Below, piece after piece: positions 1 through 5,001 of a DNA stretch of 6,295 nucleotides; positions within the stretch are counted from its first letter, which is position 1; each line of letters starts with the position of its first letter. The notes beneath the pieces are model-generated. The model ran no database searches. It was not told the origin of the DNA and saw only the letters and a list, made by a program, of their open reading frames with translations. A program made the translations under genes and the position numbers. Source of the stretch: Clostridiales bacterium (GTDB lineage Bacteria; Bacillota; Clostridia; Oscillospirales; Oscillospiraceae); NCBI GenBank assembly GCA_019418525.1, contig DYBS01000058.1, positions 1-6,295 of the forward strand. Reading direction: 5' to 3'.

Positions 1-670
1 CCAGCAGGCGGCCCTTCTCGTCGCGGGCGGAGTTGGGGTACACGGTGGCCTTCTCAATGTCCTTGATGGTGATGAGGCCCTTCAGGTGGAAATTCTCGTC
101 CACGATAGGCAGCTTCTCCACCTTGTGGCGGCGCAGAATGTCCTTGGCCTCCTCCAGCGTGATGCCCTCCCGGGCGGTGACCAGGTTCTCCTTGGTCATC
201 ACGTTGTCGATGAGCTGGTTCATATCGGTCTCGAACTTCATGTCCCGGTTGGTGATGATGCCGATCAGCTTTCCGTTATCGCAGATAGGCACGCCGGAGA
301 TGCGGTACTTGGCCATGAGCTCGTCCGCCTCGGCCAGAGTGTGTCCGGGCGCCAGCCAGAACGGGTTGGTGATGACGCCGTTTTCCGAGCGCTTGACCAT
401 ATCCACCTGCTCGGCCTGCTGGCCGATGGTCATATTCTTGTGGATGATTCCGATGCCGCCCTCACGGGCGATGGCGATGGCCATGCGGGACTCGGTGACC
501 GTATCCATGGCGGCGCTCATCAGGGGGATGTTCAGGGTGATCTTCTTGGTGAGCTTGGTGGTCAGGTCGATGTCCGCGGGGAGCACGTCACTCGCGGCGG
601 GGACGAGGAGCACATCGTCGAAGGTGAGCCCCTGCTTGGTAAACTTCTGGCTGGCGTCTGTGTTGACCAT
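1..670 (-). CDS. guaB: IMP dehydrogenase, N-terminal 223 residues (cut by window edge)
   Basis: Inosine-5'-monophosphate dehydrogenase oxidises IMP to XMP with NAD+, the committed step of GTP synthesis in the cytosol. The visible part opens with the family signature TFDDVLLVP (residues 16-24). It continues with the start of the TIM barrel: PLMSAAMDTVTE (49-60) and the GGIGIIHKNM strand (71-80). The Bateman module follows, with two CBS domains at about 97-150 and 155-212 (ISGVPI near 124, EKLPIVD near 185). The catalytic-cysteine loop and mobile flap lie beyond position 1, so completeness cannot be judged. The ATG at 670 sits 6 nt after AGGAGA (677-682). The other nearby ATG, at 677, is out of frame. 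The gene follows the thioesterase gene by 55 nt but has its own strong promoter. I see no purine riboswitch: the predicted leader is only about 25 nt. Confidence 0.97.
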   Translation of the reverse strand, partial: MVNTDASQKFTKQGLTFDDVLLVPAASDVLPADIDLTTKLTKKITLNIPLMSAAMDTVTESRMAIAIAREGGIGIIHKNMTIGQQAEQVDMVKRSENGVITNPFWLAPGHTLAEADELMAKYRISGVPICDNGKLIGIITNRDMKFETDMNQLIDNVMTKENLVTAREGITLEEAKDILRRHKVEKLPIVDENFHLKGLITIKDIEKATVYPNSARDEKGRLL

Positions 671-700
671 GGTGCATCTCCTATCTCTAAAATTTTTCCT

Positions 701-729
701 ATTTTACTATTCCATTCGTTCCTTGTCAA
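701..729 (-). promoter_or_regulatory. Sigma-A promoter of guaB
   Basis: On the minus strand, TTGACA (724-729) and TAAAAT (701-706) are separated by exactly 17 nt. This is a perfect -35 and a 5/6 -10. The -35 box contains the TGA stop (726-728) of the upstream thioesterase gene. The predicted start of transcription is near 694, giving a leader of about 25 nt that carries only the ribosome binding site. No operator-like repeat is visible. Confidence 0.85.
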
Positions 730-1472
730 GAGCGGTTTTCCGCCCACGGCTCCAGGGTCACCGCCGCGTCAAAGCGGCTTTTCTCCCCGGCGTCGGTGCC
801 GTGGACATACCATGTCCCGTCTGCCTGGCCGGTGTAGAGCTCCAGGACCTCCCCGGGCCGGCACTCGGCCAAAAAGCCCACCTGGAGGGAGGAGACGTAC
901 TTGCCCTCCCCCAGCGTCTCCAGATGGAGGGCGTCGCAGGCAAAGTCGGCATACTTGCTGTTGTTCACATGGCGGTTGATGTCGGCGTCACTGTACCGGA
1001 GCAGCCGCTTCTCAGCCAAAGCCATGCCCTCCGGCAGGCGCACCTTGGTGAGGAGCTTGTCCTTGCAAAGCCCCTCTCCCGTGGTGTTCTGGAGCTCTGG
1101 GATGCGGGACAGCCGCAGGGGTTTGTGGGTGTCGGCGTCGGCCAGCACCCAGGTGGACACCGCCTCGCCGATGCGCTTCTCCCCCTCATAGAGGTCGAAG
1201 TCCCGGTAGATGGAGGCTCCCTTCCCGCCCCGGTGCCAAGTGCGGACGGTAAAGCTCTCGTTCCAGTGGAGGGGCCGGTCCAGATGGTACCACATGCGGG
1301 CCAGCATCCAGAAGGCATTGTAGCGCTCCAGCATCTCCTCCCGGGAGACATGGAAGGCCGCCGCCGCCTCGGTGGCCACCTCCTGGAACATGGACAGCAA
1401 CGCCGAGGGCCGACAGTGGTCAAAGGGGTCGGTGTCCCGGCTGTTCACGGTATACGGATACTCAAAATACAC
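726..1472 (-). CDS. Acyl-ACP thioesterase (FatA/FatB-like, double hotdog)
   Basis: A cytosolic hydrolase expected to release free fatty acids from acyl carrier protein. The 248 residues form two hotdog halves. The first, at about 1-125, begins YTVNSRDTDPFDHC. The second, at about 150-245, carries SDADINRHVNNSKY (161-174), the bacterial counterpart of the plant FatA/FatB active-site segment. D164, N166 and H168 match the Asp-x-Asn-x-His catalytic residues. E203-C204 in AEC match the downstream Glu-Cys pair of plant enzymes. The reading frame is open further upstream, but I place the start at a GTG at 1472. AGGAGG (1481-1486) lies 8 nt before it, and homology begins at once with YFEYPYTV. It follows the zinc-ribbon gene by 16 nt and is very likely cotranscribed with it. 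Chain-length preference cannot be read from the sequence. The family assignment is secure. Confidence 0.93.
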   Translation of the reverse strand: MYFEYPYTVNSRDTDPFDHCRPSALLSMFQEVATEAAAAFHVSREEMLERYNAFWMLARMWYHLDRPLHWNESFTVRTWHRGGKGASIYRDFDLYEGEKRIGEAVSTWVLADADTHKPLRLSRIPELQNTTGEGLCKDKLLTKVRLPEGMALAEKRLLRYSDADINRHVNNSKYADFACDALHLETLGEGKYVSSLQVGFLAECRPGEVLELYTGQADGTWYVHGTDAGEKSRFDAAVTLEPWAENRS

Positions 1473-1480
1473 GGCAAACG

Positions 1481-1486
1481 CCTCCT
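1481..1486 (-). promoter_or_regulatory. Ribosome binding site fixing the thioesterase GTG start
   Basis: AGGAGG, with 8 nt to the GTG at 1470-1472, lies in the 16-nt gap after the TGA (1489-1491) of the zinc-ribbon gene. The ATG further upstream in this frame, at 1592, lies inside the upstream gene and precedes residues unlike any thioesterase, so it is rejected. Confidence 0.85.
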
Positions 1487-1488
1487 TC

Positions 1489-2097
1489 TCAAGACCGGGT
1501 GCCGTGCAGGCGCAGGGTCTGCTTGCAGCAAAGGTCCGCCAAATCGCTCTGAGTGGCGGCGGGGATGCGCAGATCCCCTCCGCACTGGGCACAGATCAGA
1601 TCCACGGAGCTGTAATGGATGGCCATTTTCCACTCCTTGGAGCCGCAGGAACAGGAGATTCCCCCTCGCTTGGCGATGTCCCGCAGTTCCTCTAACACCT
1701 CGTGCATGACCACCTCGTCCAGGAAGCTCCCCCGCTGGGCCGCTCCGTCATCCAACTTGTCCATGGCCTCCTCCAGGCGGCTCACAGCCGCGTAGACCGT
1801 GTCCTCGTCTCCGGCGTAGCAGCAGTCCAGGCCGGACTTCTGGCAGGAGAAGGCCAGGCCCTTCCGGTGGAAAAAGTCATGGCTGTGGCAGGTGACGGTG
1901 TGGCTCTCTCCGCAGTAGGCGCAGGGCACCTCCAGCCTTACCCGGTCGCCCATCATCTCCACCTTCAGCGCCGACTTGCCGCAGGGGCAGGGCAGGGTGT
2001 TGGGGGCGGCGGCCAGCTGGAAGATGCTGCGCTGTACGATGACACTCTGCCGGCAGGCAGGGCAGATGTAGGCAATGGTTCTCAGTTCTTCCGCCAT
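1489..2097 (-). CDS. Cysteine-rich zinc-ribbon protein of unknown function
   Basis: I do not recognise a named family. The 202-residue product has at least four cysteine-pair modules: C12-x2-C15 with C37-x-C39, C59-x2-C62, C149-x-C151 and C169-x2-C172. The outer ones pair naturally into an N-terminal ribbon (12-39) and a C-terminal ribbon (149-172, ending CAQCGG). C70, H71, H73, C85, C92 and C93 add further possible ligands. Between the ribbons, residues 97-145 look helical and acidic (SRLEEAMDKLDD, HEVLEELRDIAK). There is no signal peptide or membrane segment, so it should be cytosolic and probably binds zinc. The ATG at 2097 follows AAAGGAG with about 10 nt spacing; the frame stays open upstream, but those residues lie over the promoter. 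It is the first gene of a unit with the thioesterase. A role in lipid metabolism is only a guess from that linkage. Confidence 0.85.
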   Translation of the reverse strand: MAEELRTIAYICPACRQSVIVQRSIFQLAAAPNTLPCPCGKSALKVEMMGDRVRLEVPCAYCGESHTVTCHSHDFFHRKGLAFSCQKSGLDCCYAGDEDTVYAAVSRLEEAMDKLDDGAAQRGSFLDEVVMHEVLEELRDIAKRGGISCSCGSKEWKMAIHYSSVDLICAQCGGDLRIPAATQSDLADLCCKQTLRLHGTRS

Positions 2098-2167
2098 GTT
2101 GTGAAAACTCCTTTTCTCCCAAAAGGGGACCGGCCTTCGGAGGCGTGTCCGATTGCCTGTAACTTCT

Positions 2168-2196
2168 ATTATACTCAATTCCAACCACTTTGACCA
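2168..2196 (-). promoter_or_regulatory. Promoter of the zinc-ribbon/thioesterase operon
   Basis: On the minus strand, a perfect TATAAT (2168-2173) lies 17 nt downstream of TGGTCA (2191-2196, 4 of 6 matches to TTGACA). Transcription should start near 2161, leaving a leader of about 64 nt. A small GC-rich inverted repeat in the leader near 2132-2143 (GCCT, 4-nt loop, AGGC) has no U-tract and looks unimportant. Confidence 0.72.
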
Positions 2197-2260
2197 GAGC
2201 CGCTTTCCACGAATTCCGACCGCTCCTCCCCGGAGTCTTTGTAAGACCTGGAATTTTCTC

Positions 2261-2289
2261 TTGACATGCATAGATTGTCTATCTATACT
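2261..2289 (+). promoter_or_regulatory. Promoter of the padR/HAAS-SEDS operon
   Basis: TTGACA (2261-2266), a 17-nt spacer, then TATACT (2284-2289). This is a perfect -35 and a 5/6 -10. Transcription should start near 2296. The spacer and the start region are occupied by the two palindromes described separately, so the promoter is probably strong but repressible. Confidence 0.85.
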
Positions 2290-2311
2290 ATTATATAGAT
2301 AATCTATCTAT
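2270..2311 (+). repeat. Twin PadR-type operators (ATAGA-N3-TCTAT, two copies)
   Basis: Copy 1 is ATAGATTGTCTAT (2270-2282) and copy 2 is ATAGATAATCTAT (2295-2307). Both are ATAGA-N3-TCTAT palindromes followed by CTAT, so the two 17-bp units are direct repeats matching at 15 of 17 positions. They start 25 bp apart. Copy 1 lies between the -35 and -10 boxes; copy 2 covers the predicted transcription start. This is the geometry expected for autorepression by the dimeric PadR protein encoded immediately downstream. The repeats are seen; the binding protein is inferred. Confidence 0.75.
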
Positions 2312-2312
2312 G

Positions 2313-2320
2313 AAAGGTGG
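2313..2320 (+). promoter_or_regulatory. Ribosome binding site deciding the padR start
   Basis: AAAGGTGG lies 7 nt before the ATG at 2328. An in-frame ATG at 2310 precedes this site and lies within the second operator copy, so it is not the start. Confidence 0.75.
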
Positions 2321-2327
2321 GTTCTCT

Positions 2328-2669
2328 ATGCCAAAGGAACGCTCCGCACCCGGAGGGCTGGGGATGCTGCTGCTGTCCCTCCTCTCCGAGCGGGACCGGT
2401 ACGGGTATGAGATGATCGAGACCTTACGAAACCGCTCCAACCATGTCTTTGACCTGAAGGCGGGGACCTTGTATCCCCTCCTCCACACCCTGGAGCGCCA
2501 GGGCTGGGTCATTGCCTACGACGAGGAGGCCCCCGGCGGCCGGGTGCGGCGGTATTACCGCATTACCGACAGTGGGCGAAAGGCTCTGGGCGAGCAGCGG
2601 ACCCAATGGAAAAACTATGCCGCCGCCGTGGAGGGCGTGCTGGAGGGAGGGGTGCTCTGTGGCGCGTGA
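2328..2669 (+). CDS. PadR-family transcriptional regulator
   Basis: A 113-residue DNA-binding repressor of the short PadR class: a winged helix plus a single C-terminal helix for dimerisation. Diagnostic segments are RYGYEMIETL (24-33, start of the helix-turn-helix), the recognition region and wing junction GTLYPLLHTLERQGWV (46-61), and the wing RRYYRITDSGRKAL (74-87). The C-terminal helix (about 88-107) is dimerisation-type. No ligand pocket can be identified. The start is the ATG at 2328 with AAAGGTGG before it. Its last 11 nt overlap the GTG start of the membrane protein gene, so the two are one translationally linked unit. PadR genes next to HAAS-domain membrane proteins are a recurrent Firmicute arrangement. 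It probably represses its own promoter through the twin palindromes at 2270-2311; the inducing signal is unknown. Confidence 0.95.
   Translation: MPKERSAPGGLGMLLLSLLSERDRYGYEMIETLRNRSNHVFDLKAGTLYPLLHTLERQGWVIAYDEEAPGGRVRRYYRITDSGRKALGEQRTQWKNYAAAVEGVLEGGVLCGA
2642..2652 (+). promoter_or_regulatory. Ribosome binding site fixing the HAAS-SEDS GTG start
   Basis: Two overlapping GGAGG motifs (2642-2646 and 2646-2650) lie inside the end of padR. The second is 8 nt before the GTG at 2659. Translation from here begins with AREIADYLDRV, the expected opening of a HAAS domain, so earlier starts in this frame are rejected. Confidence 0.8.
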
Positions 2670-4008
2670 GATCGCAGACTATCTGGACCGGGTGGGACAG
2701 CGCATCCGCTGGCCCCGGGCCCGTACTTATCTCCTGAAAGAACTCTCCGGCCACCTGGAGGACCAGCGCGCCGCTCTGGAAGCAGAGGGCGTCCCGCCCG
2801 AGGAGGCGGAGCGCCGGGCTGTGGCCGACATGGGGGACCCGGAGCCGGTGGGGGACGAGCTCAACGCCCTCCACCGCCCCGCTCGCTCCCTGGCTCCGGC
2901 GGTCTTTGCCCTGGCGGTGAGCCTGGCCGGGGCGGCCCTGATCCCTGCCCTCACCGGCGGCTCCCCCCTGCGCTACTGGGCGGGACTGCTGCTCGGGCTG
3001 GCGGCCATGGCCCTGCTGCGGCTGGTGGACCTGGGGACCCTGGCCCGCCGGATGGGCAAGTGGGCCGTTCCCCTGGCGGTGGCGCTCCCCTTCCTGCTGA
3101 TAACGCTGACCTACGCCGCCCCCAAGCTCTCCACCGGCGCAGCCCCCACATGGCTCCTCTACCCCAGCCTGTTCCTCCCCCTGCTCTTTGCCCTGGTGCT
3201 GCTGGCCCTGCGGGGGATGCACGGCGGGTTGCTGTGCGCGCTCACGCCGCTGATGTTCCTTCTGACCGCCCCAGCCGCGCTGGTCCCCAGCTTCACCACC
3301 GCTCTGTTTCTGGGCGGGACCATGCTGCTCACCGCCTCGGCGGCGGTGATGGCGGGCAGGTTCCGCGGAAAACCCTGGGTGGGGCTGGTGAGCCTGTGGG
3401 CCCCCACCGCCCTGTGTACCGCCTGGGCCGTCCAGTTCCTGGCCTTTTCCGACCGCATGCGCTACTTTGTCCACCCGGAGCTGGACCCCAATGGCTACGG
3501 CTGGCAGACGTTGCTCATCCGGAACCTCCTGTGGGAAGGCAGCGCCGAGGCGGCGGAGGTGTATAACTCCTCCTTTCTCTGCCAGGACCCGGGCTACACT
3601 CTCCTCACCCTCAGCGCCCAGCTGGGCCGTCCCGTGATGCTGGCGGCCTTGGCGGGCATCCTGCTCTTCTCCGGGCTGTGCCTGTGGCGGATTCGAAAAC
3701 TCCGCAGCACCACGGGAAAACTCCTGGCCCTGAGCCTCTTCCTCCCCCTCTTCTTCCAGGCCGGGGCCTGCTGGCTCCAGAACGCCGCCCTCTTCCCTTT
3801 CGGGTCGGCGCTGCCTCTCCCCTTCTTCTCCTATGGGCCCACCTCCATGGTGGTGGACTTCGCCCTTCTGGGACTGCTGCTGTCGGTCTTTCGCATGGAC
3901 CCCCTTCAGCGGGACGGCCCGTCCTGTCCCCTGCCCCGGCTCCTCCCACACCTGCTGGAGCCTCTTCTCCTCCCCGAGGAGGAAGAGGAAGAGAGCCACC
4001 TGTTCTAA
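2659..4008 (+). CDS. HAAS-domain membrane protein with a divergent SEDS (FtsW/RodA-like) module
   Basis: The 449-residue product has two parts. Residues 1-75 resemble the HAAS/permease-prefix domain found beside PadR regulators: helix YLDRVGQRI, then LLKELSGHLEDQ (25-36) and EEAERRAVADMGDPEPVG (48-65). About ten hydrophobic segments follow, near 78-98, 104-124, 134-153, 164-185, 189-209, 212-232, 240-263, 324-343, 354-373 and 394-412. Two signatures identify the membrane part as SEDS-like: RMRYFVHPELDPNGYGWQ (266-283), as in the FtsW/RodA loop R-x3-F-x-P-x2-DP-x-G-x2-Q, and LPLPFFSYGPTSMV (385-398), matching the family's C-terminal PLPFFSYGG-S motif. The long outer loop 264-323 sits where the SEDS catalytic loop lies. 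Its ending DPGYTLLTLSAQLG (310-323) aligns with HTDFIFAVLAEELG, but the catalytic Asp position is G312, so peptidoglycan polymerase activity is doubtful. The C-terminus ends in six glutamates (440-445). It probably acts in the membrane under PadR control; its function is unknown. Confidence 0.85.
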   Translation: MAREIADYLDRVGQRIRWPRARTYLLKELSGHLEDQRAALEAEGVPPEEAERRAVADMGDPEPVGDELNALHRPARSLAPAVFALAVSLAGAALIPALTGGSPLRYWAGLLLGLAAMALLRLVDLGTLARRMGKWAVPLAVALPFLLITLTYAAPKLSTGAAPTWLLYPSLFLPLLFALVLLALRGMHGGLLCALTPLMFLLTAPAALVPSFTTALFLGGTMLLTASAAVMAGRFRGKPWVGLVSLWAPTALCTAWAVQFLAFSDRMRYFVHPELDPNGYGWQTLLIRNLLWEGSAEAAEVYNSSFLCQDPGYTLLTLSAQLGRPVMLAALAGILLFSGLCLWRIRKLRSTTGKLLALSLFLPLFFQAGACWLQNAALFPFGSALPLPFFSYGPTSMVVDFALLGLLLSVFRMDPLQRDGPSCPLPRLLPHLLEPLLLPEEEEEESHLF

Positions 4009-4023
4009 CCTGATTATTACGTC

Positions 4024-4058
4024 AAAAGCGCCCGGAAACTCCGTTTCCAGGCGCTTTT
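4024..4058. terminator. Bidirectional intrinsic terminator
   Basis: AAAAGCGCC (4024-4032) pairs with GGCGCTTTT (4050-4058) and GGAAAC (4034-4039) pairs with GTTTCC (4043-4048). There is a single C-A mismatch (4033/4049) and a TCC loop. Because the stem is flanked by A-tract and T-tract, either strand yields a GC-rich hairpin ending in U4. It sits between the convergent HAAS-SEDS and degV-type genes (stops at 4008 and 4066) and serves both. Confidence 0.92.
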
Positions 4059-4065
4059 CATACAT

Positions 4066-4905
4066 TCAGAACGCAGCCACGATGCCGCCGTCGTTGGCGT
4101 AAACCGTAGAGATGCCACCGGTCTCGCAGATGAGGATGTCGGAGAACTGGCAGGATTTCAGGGCCATTTCCTTGAGCTGGAAGGCCCGCTCCAGGCAGTT
4201 GCAGTGGGTGATGCACAGGGGCTTGCCCTTGTGGCTGGGGTCGGCGGCCATGAGGTCCACCATTTTGCTCAGAGCCTGGCGAATGGACATGGCCTGGCCC
4301 CGCTTGCAGATCTCCCCCTCGGGGGTGGAGCCCATCAGGAGCTTGATACGCAGGGTGCTGGTGACGATATTCTGCAGTCGGGTCAGACGGCCGTTCTTGC
4401 GCAGATTGTCCAGCGTCTCCAGCACAAAGAAGGTCTGCATCTCGTCGATGTAGCGGGAGACCTGGTTCACCACGGAGGAAAAGTGCATCCCCGACTCCGC
4501 CAGCTCCCGCACCTTCAGGGCGGTGAGCACCTCTCCCGAGGAGGCCGAGCAGGAGTTGAAGATGTGCACGTTGCTGGCGGGGTGGTCCTCCAGATACAGC
4601 AGCCGGGCCTGGGCCGCGCTGTTGTGGGACCCGGACAAGAGGGCCGACAGAGTGACCACATAGATGTCGTCGGCACCGCTTGCCTCAAAGGCGCTCAGAT
4701 AGTCCGCCGGAGAGGGGCAGGCCGACTTGGGGGCGGTGGGACACTGCTTCATCTTCCACAGGAGACTGGCCTGGTCAAAGGCCGCGTCGTCCACAATAGT
4801 CTCCTCCCCCACCTGGATGGTCAGGGGCACCGAGACAAAACAGGGATCGCTGAGCATAGCGGGGCTCAGATCACAGCAGCTGTCCACAACGATCTTAAAA
4901 CTCAT
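4066..4905 (-). CDS. DegV-family lipid-binding protein (divergent)
   Basis: The 279 residues have the two-domain DegV layout. The EDD domain opens with KIVVDSCCDLSP (4-15), then PKSACPSPADYL (59-70), VTLSALLSGSHNSA (84-97) and FNSCSASSGE (116-125). The second part holds ETLDNLRKNGRLTRLQ (163-178). DegV proteins such as staphylococcal FakB bind a fatty acid and present it to the kinase FakA. S61 and S91 fit the ligand-contacting Thr/Ser positions. The usual C-terminal H-x-GPG motif reads YANDGG here, and the usual arginine near 206 is methionine, so ligand or partner may differ. Start: AAGGA (4915-4919) directly abuts an ATG at 4914 but is 9 nt from the ATG at 4905, which also gives the normal family N-terminus. 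It has its own promoter, downstream of trmD, and no FakA kinase gene is in view. Confidence 0.92.
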   Translation of the reverse strand: MSFKIVVDSCCDLSPAMLSDPCFVSVPLTIQVGEETIVDDAAFDQASLLWKMKQCPTAPKSACPSPADYLSAFEASGADDIYVVTLSALLSGSHNSAAQARLLYLEDHPASNVHIFNSCSASSGEVLTALKVRELAESGMHFSSVVNQVSRYIDEMQTFFVLETLDNLRKNGRLTRLQNIVTSTLRIKLLMGSTPEGEICKRGQAMSIRQALSKMVDLMAADPSHKGKPLCITHCNCLERAFQLKEMALKSCQFSDILICETGGISTVYANDGGIVAAF

Positions 4906-4914
4906 ATTAACCAT

Positions 4915-4919
4915 TCCTT
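4915..4919 (-). promoter_or_regulatory. Ribosome binding site deciding the DegV-family start
   Basis: AAGGA has no gap before the first ATG (4912-4914) and a normal 9-nt gap before the second (4903-4905), favouring the second. Confidence 0.75.
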
Positions 4920-4955
4920 GATATCATTTTAAAAATCAGATTGGCGTTTGCTGCT

Positions 4956-4984
4956 ATTGTAGCACGGCCGTGGCCGAAAGTAAA
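4956..4984 (-). promoter_or_regulatory. Promoter of the DegV-family gene, with a palindrome in the spacer
   Basis: On the minus strand, TTTACT (4979-4984, 4 of 6) and TACAAT (4956-4961, 5 of 6) are 17 nt apart. A TG one base before the -10 makes it an extended -10 promoter. A perfect 10-bp palindrome, CACGGCCGTG, fills 4963-4972 between the boxes and could be a regulator site. No convincing terminator separates trmD (stop at 5002) from this promoter, so read-through from rimM-trmD is possible. Confidence 0.72.
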
Positions 4985-5001
4985 GCGGAACCGGTCGTTT
5001 C

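Noticed and set aside
671..725. Purine or xanthine-type riboswitch ahead of guaB
   Set aside because: The predicted transcript leader is only about 25 nt, too short for an aptamer, with no hairpin.
1473..1592. N-terminal extension of the thioesterase from an ATG at 1592
   Set aside because: It would overlap most of the C-terminus of the zinc-ribbon gene and adds residues unlike any thioesterase; the GTG at 1472 has an ideal ribosome binding site.
33..1709. A 558-codon open frame on the plus strand across guaB, the thioesterase and the zinc-ribbon gene
   Set aside because: It is antisense to three genes with clear homology or composition, and shows no recognisable domain; it is a GC-rich shadow frame.
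2563..4065. A 500-codon open frame on the minus strand opposite the HAAS-SEDS gene
   Set aside because: Its product is a Gln/Gly/Glu-rich string with no domain, no sensible start or ribosome binding site, and it mirrors the third-position GC bias of the real gene. It also runs through the terminator at 4024-4058.
4906..4914. Three-residue extension (MVN) of the DegV-family protein
   Set aside because: The ATG at 4914 directly abuts the AAGGA motif, leaving no spacing for initiation.
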